DNA of 64,000 bases from Erythrobacter sp. (GTDB lineage: Bacteria > Pseudomonadota > Alphaproteobacteria > Sphingomonadales > Sphingomonadaceae), in assembly GCA_013822695.1 (NCBI GenBank), contig PNKW01000007.1, forward strand, positions 1 to 64,000, given 5' to 3'. Of this stretch, positions 7,154-18,011 are shown piece after piece. Within the stretch, counting starts at the first letter, position 1, and each line of letters opens with the position of its first letter. The position numbers and the translations under genes were made by a program. The notes under the pieces are model-generated. The model was not told the DNA's origin and did no database searches. It saw nothing but the letters and a program-made list of their open reading frames with translations.

Positions 7154-9270
7154 CCGAAGACGACATCAAGCAGATCTTCTTCGTCGAATGCGAGGAATCG
7201 CTCGAAGCGGCCGAAACCGGCCTTGCCGCCTGCCGCGAGGGCACCCACGACAGCGAGACGATCAACGCGATCTTCCGCGCGGTGCATTCGATCAAGGGCG
7301 GTGCGGGGGCCTTCGGGCACACCGCGCTCGCCGCCTATACCCACGGCTTTGAAAACCTGCTGGGCGACGTGCGCGAGGGCAAGGTGCCGCTCGAACCGGC
7401 GCTGGTCGACCTGCTGCTGCTCGCGCTCGATTGCCTGCGCGATCATGTCGAGGCGGCGCGCGGGGGCGGCGCGCCGCCGGACGACACCGATCTTCTCGCG
7501 CGGCTTGAAGCCGCACGGGCGGCGGGCGGCGGGGAGGTTGCTGCTTCCCCACCCGCGCCTGCGCCAGCGCCCGCCGCCGCACCCGACTCGCTCGACGATC
7601 TCGACGCGCTGCTGAATGAACTCTCCGCGCCTGCGCCTGCCGCCGCACCCGCGCCGGCAAGCTGGCTGGTCCACATCCGCCCCCATGCGGGCGCGATGAC
7701 CAAGGGCAGTGAGCCGCTGCTGTGGCTGCGCGAACTCACAGATCTGGGCGGCACCTGCGAGCTATGCGACATTGCTCCCGTCCCGAGCTTCGAGCGGCTT
7801 CAGGTCGAGGAGGGCTATCTCGGCTGGACCTTCCGCATGCCCGGCAGCGTCGCGCGCGACACGGTATCGGAGATCTTCGATTTCGTCGGCGACGACGTTG
7901 CGCTTGCCTATGATGGCGATCCGATCCCCGCGCCGCGCATCGCCGCGCCTTCCGCGCCCGCGCTGGCCGCTGCGCATACCGAAGCGCCCCAGCCGATCCA
8001 CAAGCCCGAAACCACCACTGCTGGGCCGACACCGCCTGCCGCAGCCGCTGCCGCCGCGCCGCCCGCTGGCGGCACGGCCAACCAGTCGGTGCGGATCGAT
8101 CTCAGGAAGCTCGACATGCTGATCGACGGTGTGGGCGAGCTGGTGATCGCGCAGGCCATGCTCGCCCAGCGCCTCACCAACGAGAACCTCGCCCATATCG
8201 AGGAGCTGGCCCTAATCGACGGGCTGGTGCGCGACATCCAGGAACACGCGATGGCCTTCCGCGCCCAGCCGATCAGCTCGGTGTTCGGCCGCGTGCCGCG
8301 CCTGCTGCGCGAACTTGGCGGTTCGACCGGCAAGCATGTGAAGCTGGAGGTCGCAGGCGAGACCACCGAGCTCGACAAGACCGTGATCGAGCGCCTGTCA
8401 GAGCCGATGACGCACCTGATCCGCAATGCGGTAGACCACGGGATCGAAAGCCCTGAGGAACGCCGCGCCGCGGGCAAGGACCCCGAAGGCACGCTCACGC
8501 TGTCGGCCGAACAGAAGGCCGGGCGCATCATCATCCGCATCGCCGACGACGGGCGCGGGATCGACCGCGACCGGGTGCTCGCGAAGGCCATCGCCAACGG
8601 CCTCGTCGCTCCCGATGCGCAGCTCACCGATGACGACATCAACCAGCTGATCTTCGCCCCCGGTTTCTCCACCGCCGCGACGGTCTCGAGCATCTCGGGC
8701 CGCGGCGTGGGCATGGACGTGGTCAAGCAGAACGTGAAGGAGCTGGGCGGGCGCATCACCATCGAGAGCACTCCGGGCAAGGGCACCACCTTCAGCCTCG
8801 CCCTGCCGCTGACGCTGGCGATCTCGGACGGGATGATCGTACAGGTCGGCGACCAGTCGCTGGTGATTCCCCTCACCCATGTGATCGAGAGCCTCCGGCC
8901 CACCCCTGCCGACGTCAAGAGCATGGGCACCCGCGCGCAGATGCTCAACGCGCGCGGCAGCTTCGTGCCGATCGTGCCCTTGGGCGTGCTGACCGGCGCG
9001 GGCGGGGCCGTTTCCAACCCCTGCGCGGGGGTGCTGGTTCTGGTCGAGACCGAGGGTCACGGCCGGGTCGCGCTGCTGGTCGATGCCATCACCGATCAGC
9101 GCCAGTTCGTGATCAAGGCGCTCGATGCGCACTATCGCCAGATCGATTCTGTGGCGGGGGCGACGATCCTCGGCAACGGCAAGGTCGCGCTGATCGTCGA
9201 TGTCGATTTCATCGCCAGCAACGCCGCGCGCAATCTTGTCGGCACCGTGCCGCTCGCCGCGGCCGCCTGA
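7150..9270 (+). CDS. cheA: Chemotaxis histidine kinase CheA
   Basis: A 706-aa kinase with the full CheA layout. The HPt domain has phospho-acceptor His46 in RAVHSIKGGAGAFGH. A Pro/Ala linker and a P2-like domain follow (residues ~175-260), then a second Pro/Ala linker. The dimerisation domain starts near 313 (VRIDLRKLDMLIDGVGELV). The ATPase domain carries the N-box HLIRNAVDHGIES (~420), DDGRGID and GRGVGMDVV. The CheW-like regulatory domain runs from ~555 to the end. CheA autophosphorylates under receptor control and passes phosphate to CheY and CheB. It overlaps the STAS gene by 4 bp and is followed after 2 bp by cheR. Confidence 0.97.
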   Translation: MTEDDIKQIFFVECEESLEAAETGLAACREGTHDSETINAIFRAVHSIKGGAGAFGHTALAAYTHGFENLLGDVREGKVPLEPALVDLLLLALDCLRDHVEAARGGGAPPDDTDLLARLEAARAAGGGEVAASPPAPAPAPAAAPDSLDDLDALLNELSAPAPAAAPAPASWLVHIRPHAGAMTKGSEPLLWLRELTDLGGTCELCDIAPVPSFERLQVEEGYLGWTFRMPGSVARDTVSEIFDFVGDDVALAYDGDPIPAPRIAAPSAPALAAAHTEAPQPIHKPETTTAGPTPPAAAAAAAPPAGGTANQSVRIDLRKLDMLIDGVGELVIAQAMLAQRLTNENLAHIEELALIDGLVRDIQEHAMAFRAQPISSVFGRVPRLLRELGGSTGKHVKLEVAGETTELDKTVIERLSEPMTHLIRNAVDHGIESPEERRAAGKDPEGTLTLSAEQKAGRIIIRIADDGRGIDRDRVLAKAIANGLVAPDAQLTDDDINQLIFAPGFSTAATVSSISGRGVGMDVVKQNVKELGGRITIESTPGKGTTFSLALPLTLAISDGMIVQVGDQSLVIPLTHVIESLRPTPADVKSMGTRAQMLNARGSFVPIVPLGVLTGAGGAVSNPCAGVLVLVETEGHGRVALLVDAITDQRQFVIKALDAHYRQIDSVAGATILGNGKVALIVDVDFIASNAARNLVGTVPLAAAA

Positions 9271-9272
9271 CG

Positions 9273-10166
9273 ATGCACTCTTCGGTCGCTCCGTCAGACA
9301 GCCAGCCCATGGTCCCCGGTGTCAGCCCGGCGATCTATGGCGAGTCCGATTTCCGCCGGATCGCGGATTTGATCCACGCCGAGACCGGGATCGTCCTGTC
9401 CGAACGCAAGAAGATGCTCGCCTATTCGCGCCTCGCCCCGCTGGTGCGGCGCAGCGGGCTGACGAGCTTCGGTGCCTTTCTCGACACGCTCGGGGGCGAT
9501 CCGCGCACGATGACCGAGGTGGTCGCCGCGCTCACCACCAACCACACCTATTTCCACCGCGAGCCGCACCATTTCGAGCATTTCGAGACCGTCTTGCGGC
9601 CCGAGCTGTTGCGCCGCGCGAACAGCGGCGCGGATGTGCGGATCTGGTCGGCGGGCTGTTCGACCGGCGAGGAAATCTGGACGCTGATGATGGTGCTGCT
9701 CGGGCGCGACCGCATGGCAGGGCTGAAGCTTGCGCGGGGCAAGCTGATCGCGCTCGCCAGCGACATCTCGATCAACGCGCTCGCAGGCGCGCGCGCCGCG
9801 CACTATCCGGCGAGCGCGCTTGAGGCCCTGCCCGAACCGCTGCGCCGCGCATGGTGCGTGCCTGCCAGCGCCCCGGGCGAGCCGCAGCTCGCAATCGCCC
9901 CGGAGGTGCAGGCGCTGGTGCGGTTCCGCGAGCTGAACCTGATGGGCAAGTGGCCGATGAACCGTCCGTTCGACGTGATCTTTTGCCGCAACGTCATGAT
10001 CTATTTCGACATTCCGACCAAGGAACGGCTGATCGAGCGTTTCGCCCGCCAGCTTGTGCCGGGCGGCTATCTCTACATCGGCCATTCCGAACGCGTCAGC
10101 GGGCCTGCCACCGCGCTGCTCGAGCCGGTCGGGCCGACCATCTATCGGCGAAAGGGTCATGCATGA
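9273..10166 (+). CDS. cheR: Chemotaxis glutamate O-methyltransferase CheR
   Basis: A 297-aa SAM-dependent methyltransferase that methylates receptor glutamates. The N-terminal helical domain (DFRRIADLIHAETGIVLSE) is followed by TNHTYFHREPHHFEHF and the SAM-binding motif IWSAGCSTGEEIWTLMM. Next come the acidic loop ALASDISINAL and FDVIFCRNVMIYFD, and the C-terminal GGYLYIGHSERV, all CheR hallmarks. The canonical Glu-Pro-Tyr after the SAM motif reads EEIWTL here, a small deviation from EPYSL. The stop overlaps the cheB start (ATGA). The spacing of 2 bp to cheA means co-translation. Confidence 0.95.
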   Translation: MHSSVAPSDSQPMVPGVSPAIYGESDFRRIADLIHAETGIVLSERKKMLAYSRLAPLVRRSGLTSFGAFLDTLGGDPRTMTEVVAALTTNHTYFHREPHHFEHFETVLRPELLRRANSGADVRIWSAGCSTGEEIWTLMMVLLGRDRMAGLKLARGKLIALASDISINALAGARAAHYPASALEALPEPLRRAWCVPASAPGEPQLAIAPEVQALVRFRELNLMGKWPMNRPFDVIFCRNVMIYFDIPTKERLIERFARQLVPGGYLYIGHSERVSGPATALLEPVGPTIYRRKGHA

Positions 10167-11230
10167 CTATCCGGGTGCTGATTGTCGACGACAGCCAGCT
10201 GATGCGCGCGCTGCTCCAGCACCGGCTCGCGCGCGAGAGCGACATCACCGTGATCGGCACCGCGGCCGATGCCGTCGAGGCGCGCGCAATGATCAAGGCA
10301 TTGGACCCCGACGTGGTGACGCTCGATATCGAGATGCCGGGGATGGATGGCCTCAGCTTCCTCGAGAAGATCATGCAGCTGCGCCCCACCCCGGTGATCC
10401 TCGTCTCGGGCGCGACCGAGGCGGGAGCGAGCGCGACCGCGCGCGGACTGCAACTCGGCGCTGTCGGCTGCATCGCCAAATCGCAGCTGCGCGTTCAGCC
10501 GAGCGACGTCGTCGATGATTGCCCGCTGGTCGAGATGGTGCGCGAGGCGGCACGCGCCCACCTCCACCCGCATCCGGCTCGCCCTGTCCACCGCGCCGCG
10601 GCGGCCCCATCGACGGCATCTGCCGCCTCATCCCTGCCCGAGATCATCGTGATCGGGGCATCGACCGGAGGCGTCGAGGCGCTTCACACCGTGCTTTCGG
10701 GCTTCCCCGCAGATTGTCCGCCAACGCTGGTGGTCCAGCACATCAACGGCCACTTTGCCGGTGCGATAGCCCAGTCCTTCGACCGTGCGGTGCGCCCGCG
10801 GGTGATGCTGGCGGAGAGCGACATGCCGCTGGAACGCGGCACGGTGCTGCTTGCGCCGGGCAATGACCGCCACCTGCAGGTCGCCACCGCCGGATCGCGC
10901 GGCCTGCGCTGCGTGCTGCGCGAGGGCGAGCCGGTCACCGGTCACCGCCCCAGCGTCGACCGTCTGTTTGCCTCGCTCGCTTCCACCCTCGGCGGCCCGA
11001 AAGGGGCACGTGGTCTGGGAATCCTGCTGACCGGCATGGGGCAGGACGGGGCGCAGGGCATGGCCCAGCTCGCCAGCATCGGCGCCCGCACCATCGCACA
11101 GGATCAGGCGAGTTGCGTCGTCTTCGGCATGCCGCGCGCCGCGATCGAACTGGGCGCAGCGAGCGAGGTGCTGCCGCTCGATCGCATCGCGTCCGCGATC
11201 TTCACCCCGGCCCGCGCGGTGCTTTCATGA
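10163..11230 (+). CDS. cheB: Protein-glutamate methylesterase/glutaminase CheB (intact)
   Basis: A 355-aa receptor methylesterase. The start ATG at 10163 overlaps the cheR stop by 4 bp; longer in-frame extensions run through cheR and are not used. The receiver domain holds Asp55 (TLDIEMPG). A His/Pro/Ala-rich linker (residues ~132-157) leads to the catalytic domain with Ser167 in GASTGG, His193 in VVQHI and Asp295 in TGMGQDG. This complete triad contrasts with the paralogue at 3734-4768. Phosphorylation by CheA activates the enzyme to remove receptor methyl groups, giving adaptation. The stop overlaps cheD by 4 bp. Confidence 0.97.
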   Translation: MTIRVLIVDDSQLMRALLQHRLARESDITVIGTAADAVEARAMIKALDPDVVTLDIEMPGMDGLSFLEKIMQLRPTPVILVSGATEAGASATARGLQLGAVGCIAKSQLRVQPSDVVDDCPLVEMVREAARAHLHPHPARPVHRAAAAPSTASAASSLPEIIVIGASTGGVEALHTVLSGFPADCPPTLVVQHINGHFAGAIAQSFDRAVRPRVMLAESDMPLERGTVLLAPGNDRHLQVATAGSRGLRCVLREGEPVTGHRPSVDRLFASLASTLGGPKGARGLGILLTGMGQDGAQGMAQLASIGARTIAQDQASCVVFGMPRAAIELGAASEVLPLDRIASAIFTPARAVLS

Positions 11231-11790
11231 GCGACATGACCCCCTTCCTTCCGAACGCGTCGCCCGAAGTGCTGCGCGTCACCATCGTTCAGGGCGAGGC
11301 CAAGGCGAGCACCGATCCGCGCGTCGAGATGAGCACCATCCTCGGCAGCTGCGTTGCGACCTGCCTGTTCGATCCCGTCTCGCGGGTCGGCGGGATGAAC
11401 CACTTCCTCCTCGCCGAACCGCCCGCCCACGTGCGCAATCAGGCGTTCGACAGCGATTACGGCCTGTTCCTGATGGAGCTGCTGATCAACGAGATGCTGG
11501 GCATGGGCGCGATCAAGAGCCGGCTGCGCGCGCGGCTTTACGGGGGCGCGAACCTCAACCCCGACCTCTCGCCCATCGGCACCGCCAACGCCGCCTTCGC
11601 CCGCCAGTTTCTCACCCGCGAGAACATCCCCTGCGTGTTCGAGGATCTCGAGGGCACGCAGGCGCGCCGCATCCAGTTTCGTCCCGCCAGCGGCCAGGTC
11701 CGCGCCCGGCTCGTGCCCTCTGACGTGGCCCCTACGGAAAAACCACTGGGGCGGCCGCAATCGGCGCTTGGGACGGTCGAGCTATTCTAG
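11227..11790 (+). CDS. cheD: Chemoreceptor glutamine deamidase CheD
   Basis: A 187-aa CheD. The start MSDMTPFLPN at 11227 overlaps the cheB stop (ATGA). The catalytic Cys lies in ILGSCVATCLFDP and the His in GGMNHFLLAEP, with the family motif RLYGGANLNPDLSPIGTAN after them. CheD deamidates receptor glutamines to glutamates and in some bacteria stimulates CheC phosphatase; no cheC is present here. A poorly conserved ~35-residue tail (from about residue 150) follows the domain. A 18-bp gap separates it from cheY. Confidence 0.95.
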   Translation: MSDMTPFLPNASPEVLRVTIVQGEAKASTDPRVEMSTILGSCVATCLFDPVSRVGGMNHFLLAEPPAHVRNQAFDSDYGLFLMELLINEMLGMGAIKSRLRARLYGGANLNPDLSPIGTANAAFARQFLTRENIPCVFEDLEGTQARRIQFRPASGQVRARLVPSDVAPTEKPLGRPQSALGTVELF

Positions 11791-11808
11791 GACCAAACGG
11801 AGACCATC

Positions 11809-12189
11809 ATGCACACCCAATCGACACCGATCCGTGTCCTCACGGTCGACGACAGTGCCTCCATGCGCGCGCTCCTGCTGGGGGCGCTGACTTCGCGCGG
11901 CTTTGCGGTCGAACAATGCGAAGACGGGCAGGAGGCGCTCGAATGGCTCGCCTCCAACGAGGTCGACGTGATCATCACGGATATCAACATGCCGCGGCTC
12001 GACGGCTTCGGGCTGATCGAGAAGCTGCGCACCAGCGCGCTCCACGCCGAGCGTCCAATCCTGGTGCTGACCACCGAAAGCTCCGACGAGAAGAAGCAGC
12101 GCGCCCGCAACGCCGGGGCAACCGGGTGGATCGTCAAGCCCTTCGACGCCGACAAGCTCACCGCCGCGCTGCGCCGCGTGATCCACTGA
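11809..12189 (+). CDS. cheY: Chemotaxis response regulator CheY
   Basis: A 126-aa single-domain receiver. The acidic pair is in VLTVDDSASM, the phospho-acceptor Asp in VDVIITDINMPRLDGF, the switch Thr in LVLTTESS and the Lys in GWIVKPFDADK, all conserved. Phospho-CheY binds the flagellar switch. It is the only CheY in the window, so motor output and phosphate sink are not visibly divided between two CheYs as in rhizobia. It is spaced 18 bp from cheD and 11 bp from cheW in the same operon. Confidence 0.95.
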   Translation: MHTQSTPIRVLTVDDSASMRALLLGALTSRGFAVEQCEDGQEALEWLASNEVDVIITDINMPRLDGFGLIEKLRTSALHAERPILVLTTESSDEKKQRARNAGATGWIVKPFDADKLTAALRRVIH

Positions 12190-12200
12190 GGAGCCGCTCC

Positions 12201-12641
12201 ATGCGCCACGAACTCATCACCTTCGGCATCGCCAACCAGCGCTTCGGCATCGATATCATGACCGTGCGCGAGATCCGCGCCTGGTCGCCCGTCACCCGCC
12301 TGCCGCGCGTGCCCGATTATGTCGCGGGCGTGGTCAACCTGCGCGGCGCGGTGCTGCCGGTGATCGATCTTGCCGCGCGGCTCGGCTGGACGCCGACCGA
12401 GGCGACCCCGCGCAACCCGATCATCGTCATCGAGCACGAGGGCCAGATGCGCGGGCTTATCGTCCACGACGTCGCCGACATCGTCTCGATCGAGGCCGGC
12501 ACGCTGCAGCAGCCAGACGCGGTCGGGCACGAGACGATCACCCATTTTCTCGAGGGGATCGCCCCCTTGGGCGATGACATGGTGATGGTGCTCGATCTGG
12601 CACGGCTGATGGCCGACGAGCCGATCGAATTGGCAGCTTGA
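12201..12641 (+). CDS. cheW: Chemotaxis adaptor protein CheW
   Basis: A 146-aa scaffold protein that couples receptors to CheA. It starts MRHELITFGIANQRFGIDI and carries VREIRAW, TRLPRVPDYVAGVVNLRG and the LPVIDLAARLG strand of the SH3-like CheW fold. The start at 12201 follows the GAGGAG-like ribosome site at 12188-12194. It is directly followed by two unknown small genes that appear to belong to the same operon. Confidence 0.95.
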   Translation: MRHELITFGIANQRFGIDIMTVREIRAWSPVTRLPRVPDYVAGVVNLRGAVLPVIDLAARLGWTPTEATPRNPIIVIEHEGQMRGLIVHDVADIVSIEAGTLQQPDAVGHETITHFLEGIAPLGDDMVMVLDLARLMADEPIELAA

Positions 12642-12643
12642 GC

Positions 12644-12949
12644 ATGAGTCGCCCCCAACCCGCCGCCGCGCGAACGCGCGCGGGCGCCCCTCACTCGCCT
12701 GCATTGCTGGCCGGAATTGCCGCGCGCCTCGGCGCCTTCGCCGAGGACGCCGAGGCCTTCGGCATCGTACTTTGCAGCGACTACGATGTCGCCACGCGCT
12801 ACCTCGTGCAGCTCCAGCAGATCGACCGACTTGCGCAGTCCCTGCGCGAAATGGCCAATGTGCTCAGCGCCGCGAATCCCGAGGCCGCGGTCGCCGCGAT
12901 CCGGCTGGGCGAACTGCGCCACGCGCTGGAACAGATCGATGCGCGCTGA
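12644..12949 (+). CDS. Unknown small protein in chemotaxis operon (helical)
   Basis: A 101-aa protein I do not recognise. ATG at 12644 is chosen; a TTG two codons earlier (12638) would overlap the cheW stop as TTGA and is an alternative. After a basic, disordered-looking start the protein is predicted all-helical, with heptad-like LVQLQQIDRLAQSLREMANV and AIRLGELRHALEQ. There is no membrane segment. The high GC and third-position bias match its neighbours, and it is wedged between cheW and another small gene with overlap. Tight linkage suggests a chemotaxis accessory role, perhaps binding CheA, CheW or receptors; that is inference. Confidence 0.6.
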   Translation: MSRPQPAAARTRAGAPHSPALLAGIAARLGAFAEDAEAFGIVLCSDYDVATRYLVQLQQIDRLAQSLREMANVLSAANPEAAVAAIRLGELRHALEQIDAR

Positions 12950-13241
12950 CCTGTTGCTTCTTGGCCTTCACGGAGCGGGCGTCATGCTGGCGCTGGTCGC
13001 AGCGCTGGTGTGGCCGCGCCCCGGTCAGGCGGCGCTGCTCGTGCCGCTTGGCGGCAGCGACACACGCAGCGTGATCGCCTGGGCAGCGCGCGAGGAGGCC
13101 CCGCTGCTCGCGCTCGACACCACCCGCGGGCGCGTGATCGCCCGCATCACCGGCAATGCCGGCCTGCTGCGCGCGCTCGGCGAGGGCATTCTGCCGCTTG
13201 CGGTGCGGGCCCCGGGCTGCGGCACCGATCCGAGGAGGTAA
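12939..13241 (+). CDS. Unknown small membrane-anchored protein in chemotaxis operon
   Basis: A 100-aa protein of unknown function overlapping the preceding gene by 11 bp and ending 4 bp before the next mcp. The start [20 protein letters not shown] gives a single hydrophobic helix or signal peptide. The compact ~70-residue remainder ([20 protein letters not shown], then [20 protein letters not shown]) alternates strands and helices and has one Cys near its end. It would sit in the membrane or periplasm. Such short envelope proteins occur in other sphingomonad operons, but I know no named family. Its position suggests a partner of the downstream membrane receptor. Confidence 0.55.
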   Translation: MRADLLLLGLHGAGVMLALVAALVWPRPGQAALLVPLGGSDTRSVIAWAAREEAPLLALDTTRGRVIARITGNAGLLRALGEGILPLAVRAPGCGTDPRR

Positions 13242-13245
13242 GGCC

Positions 13246-14775
13246 ATGCCCGTAGATGAAATCCTCGTGCTGCGTGAAGCCGGCATTCGCCTCACCGGGT
13301 GGCTGGCCGGGCTTGTCGGGGCGGTGCTGGTGACCTGGGCGCTGGTCGGCGGCGCGCCGCTGGTGGCGGCGGCTGCCGCTGTGCTGACCGGGCCCCCGCT
13401 GTGGTTCGCACAGACCCGACGATCAGACCCCCTGGCGCGCGCCTTGATGAGCGTCACCTACCCGCTGTTTGCCGCGCTGCTGCTGGCGATGGCAAGCAGC
13501 ACGGGCTGGCTGCTCGACATGCACATGGTGTTCTTCGTCTTCCTCGCGGTGCTCGCCGCGCTGGTCGACTGGCGGGTGATCGTGATCGGCACCGTGGTGA
13601 CCGCGCTCCACCACATCGCGCTCAACTTCATCGCCCCCGCGCTCGTCTTTCCCGATGGCGCGGACCTGCTGCGGGTGGTGTTCCATGCCGCAATCGTGCT
13701 GGTCGAGGCGGCGGTGCTGATCGTGCTGTGCCGCCAGTTCGAGGCGCTGGTTCGGAGCCTCATGGAAGCGCGCCACGCCGAAGCCGCACTCGAGGCTGAG
13801 CGCAAGGACGAACGCGAGCGTCTCGCGCGGGAGCAACAGCTGGTGCTTTCGGGCCTGTCCGAAAGGCTCCGCCTGCTGGCCGCGGGCGACCTGTCGAGCC
13901 GGCTCGATACCCCCTTTCCCGGCGAATATGACCGCGCCCGATCCTTGCTCAACACCTCATGCGCCGAACTCGATCAGTTGGTCGGCGCGGTGGCGCAGAC
14001 CTCCGATCTGGTGGCAACCGGTGCGCATGAATTGCGCGAAGCCTCGTCCGAACTGGCCAGCAAAACCGAACAGCAAACCGCTGCAATCGAAGGTGCCGTG
14101 CGCACCGCAGGCGATCTGCTCCAGGAGATCGAGACGCAGGCGGGCCTGTGGGCCGCGACCCGCACGACCGCGCTCGACGCCAAGAGCGATGCCGACCGCG
14201 GCGCCGGGGAAATCGCCGCCGCCGCCGAAGCGATCACCCGGATCGAGGCATCATCGGTCGAGATCGGCGAGATGATCGGCTTCATCGATACCATCGCCTT
14301 CCAGACCAACCTGCTCGCCCTCAACGCAGGCGTCGAGGCCGCACGCGCAGGAGAAGCGGGCAAGGGGTTCGCGGTCGTCGCGGGCGAGGTGCGCGAGCTC
14401 GCCCAGCGCTCGGCCCAATCGGCAACCGCGATCAAGGCGCTGGTCGCCACTTCGAAGGACGAGGTGGCCGTCGGGGTTGCCCGCGTGCAGCAACTCGTCA
14501 CCCTGCTCGCCTCGCTGGTGGCGCGCTTCTCGGACATTGCCGGGCAGGTCGACACAATCGCGCAAGGCTCGGAAGGCTCGCTCGAGGCGATCCGCCGGAT
14601 CAATGCTGCGATGAGCCTGCTCGACCAGGGCATGCAGCAGAACGCGGCCATGGCCGAACAGACCAGCGCCGCCTCGGTCGAACTGCTGCGCAGCGCCGAA
14701 GACCTGACCAACCAGATTTCCCGCTTCCGGCGGCAGGAGCGCGCGCTCGCGCCGCCACAGAGCCGCGCGGCCTGA
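13246..14775 (+). CDS. Methyl-accepting chemotaxis protein with multi-helix, His-rich membrane sensor
   Basis: A 509-aa transducer, start ATG 13246 behind a good GAGGAGG site. Instead of a periplasmic domain the first ~165 residues form five or six membrane helices. His93 lies in MHMVFF, Asp-Trp at 108-109, His122-His123 in [10 protein letters not shown] and His147 in VVFHAAIV. This layout is known from a family of alphaproteobacterial receptors and cyclases. A coiled coil and HAMP-like segment (residues ~190-240) lead to the MA domain with [20 protein letters not shown]. The C-terminus (PPQSRAA) lacks a CheR/CheB tether. Sensing within the membrane (redox, light, gas or metal) is possible; that is inference. 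Confidence 0.9.
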   Translation: MPVDEILVLREAGIRLTGWLAGLVGAVLVTWALVGGAPLVAAAAAVLTGPPLWFAQTRRSDPLARALMSVTYPLFAALLLAMASSTGWLLDMHMVFFVFLAVLAALVDWRVIVIGTVVTALHHIALNFIAPALVFPDGADLLRVVFHAAIVLVEAAVLIVLCRQFEALVRSLMEARHAEAALEAERKDERERLAREQQLVLSGLSERLRLLAAGDLSSRLDTPFPGEYDRARSLLNTSCAELDQLVGAVAQTSDLVATGAHELREASSELASKTEQQTAAIEGAVRTAGDLLQEIETQAGLWAATRTTALDAKSDADRGAGEIAAAAEAITRIEASSVEIGEMIGFIDTIAFQTNLLALNAGVEAARAGEAGKGFAVVAGEVRELAQRSAQSATAIKALVATSKDEVAVGVARVQQLVTLLASLVARFSDIAGQVDTIAQGSEGSLEAIRRINAAMSLLDQGMQQNAAMAEQTSAASVELLRSAEDLTNQISRFRRQERALAPPQSRAA

Positions 14776-14776
14776 G

Positions 14777-16195
14777 CTATTTGCCTTCCATGATCGGCGG
14801 GGCCGAGGGGATCGGACTGCCGGTCTGGATCGAAGTGCTCTCGTTGGCGAGAATGCCGACGACCTGCGTCCACACCGCCACGTTCTGGCGCAGCTGTGCG
14901 GGATCGATCTTGTCGAGCGTGTCGTCCGGGGTGTGGTGGAGGTCGAAATAGCGGGTGCCGTCCTGCTGCAAGTCGATCAGTGCGCCCTTCTGGTCGCGCA
15001 CGATGTTGAGGTCCGCGCCCCCGCCCGCGACATCGGTGCCGCTCGAGACGCCGAAGCGTGCGACGGCGGCGGCAAGCTTCTTGTGCAGCGCGGGATTGCT
15101 CTCGCGGAAGTTCGAATCGAAGCGCCAGATCCGGTCCGCGCCGAAATCGCTTTCGAGGCCGACGGCGATGGGTTCGCCGATATGGGCCTTTGAATAGGCG
15201 GTCGACCCGAATAGCCCCACCTCTTCGGCGCCTGCCAGCAGGACGCGGATGGTGCGCAGCGGGCGGCCACCTGAAGCGACATGGCGTGCGGCTGCGATGA
15301 TGATGCCGCAGCCCGCCGCATCGTCGAAGGCCCCCGGCGCGTTCCACCAGCTGTCGAGATGGCAGGCGAGCAGCACCGGCGGGAGCGAGGGATTGCGCCC
15401 CACAATCTCGCCCACCACATTGCCGCTCTCGGTCTGGCCGATCTGACGCGGGTTCATTTCCAGCCGCATCGTGACCGGACGGCCCTGCGCGCGGGCGAAC
15501 ATGCGTTCGAGATTGGCCGCATCGGGCAGGCTCAGCGCGCCCGCCGGGATGGGCGCAACACCATCGGGGAAGCTGGTGCCGCCGGTGTGAGGGTTGCGAT
15601 GATTATCGGTGCCGACCGACTTGATCACCGTGGCCACCGCGCCCTTGCTCGCCGCGATCCCTGCCCCCACCCAGCGCGCCGGGCCGGCAAAGCCATACTG
15701 GCTGCCATCCTGCGTGCGCGACATGGCGTGGCTGATATAGGCGATCTTGCCCTTGAGGCTGCCGTCAGGCACGGCGCGCAAATCATCGACGGTGCGGAAG
15801 AACACGACCTCGGCCTCGATCCCGCCCACCGGGGTGGCGGCGGAATCGCCGAGCGGCAGGACGACAAGGTCCTGCGCAAAGGGCGCGGTCACGCGGGCGC
15901 GGGCGATGTCGCCGGGCACCCATGTGTCCATCATGAAAGGTTCGATGGCGACATTGGTGAAGCCATTTTTCTTGAGCCATTCCACGGCCCATGCGCGAGC
16001 CCGCGCCTCTGCCTCGGTCCCGGCCTGACGCGGGCCGACCTCGGTGGTCAACCCCTCGACGAAGGCATAGGCATAGCGATCATCCACAAGCACAATGTCT
16101 GACTGCGCCTCCAGCGTGAGCGGCGGCGGCGTTGCGGTGGCAAGCGTGGGCAGAGCGAGCGAGAGCGCAGCAAGCGCGAGCAAGGGCTTGGTCAT
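14777..16195 (-). CDS. Secreted M28 family zinc metallopeptidase
   Basis: A 472-aa exported peptidase. A signal peptide (LLALAALSLALPTLATA) ends near residue 22. A PA-domain-like insert lies in the middle and an M28 catalytic domain toward the C-terminus. Metal and catalytic residues visible include the His-Leu-Asp in LACHLDSWWNAPGAFDDAAG and the Glu-Glu of LAGAEEVGLFGS. M28 enzymes are aminopeptidases or carboxypeptidases of the periplasm or outside, so this one probably releases amino acids from peptides. The stop is one base from the stop of the convergent mcp gene, leaving no room for a terminator. It is alone in its transcription unit. Confidence 0.9.
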   Translation of the reverse strand: MTKPLLALAALSLALPTLATATPPPLTLEAQSDIVLVDDRYAYAFVEGLTTEVGPRQAGTEAEARARAWAVEWLKKNGFTNVAIEPFMMDTWVPGDIARARVTAPFAQDLVVLPLGDSAATPVGGIEAEVVFFRTVDDLRAVPDGSLKGKIAYISHAMSRTQDGSQYGFAGPARWVGAGIAASKGAVATVIKSVGTDNHRNPHTGGTSFPDGVAPIPAGALSLPDAANLERMFARAQGRPVTMRLEMNPRQIGQTESGNVVGEIVGRNPSLPPVLLACHLDSWWNAPGAFDDAAGCGIIIAAARHVASGGRPLRTIRVLLAGAEEVGLFGSTAYSKAHIGEPIAVGLESDFGADRIWRFDSNFRESNPALHKKLAAAVARFGVSSGTDVAGGGADLNIVRDQKGALIDLQQDGTRYFDLHHTPDDTLDKIDPAQLRQNVAVWTQVVGILANESTSIQTGSPIPSAPPIMEGK

Positions 16196-16312
16196 GGCAA
16201 CAGGTGCTATCCCCGCCCTGCCTCACTGTCTAGCCGCTTGCCCTAAGCCCTCCCCTTCCCTATCTGCACGCCCAATTCCTGACCCCATTACCAAGACCCG
16301 AAGGACCCTCCG

Positions 16313-17986
<1,674 letters not shown>

Positions 17987-18011
17987 CTCAAACGAATGCT
18001 GCGGGCTGGCG

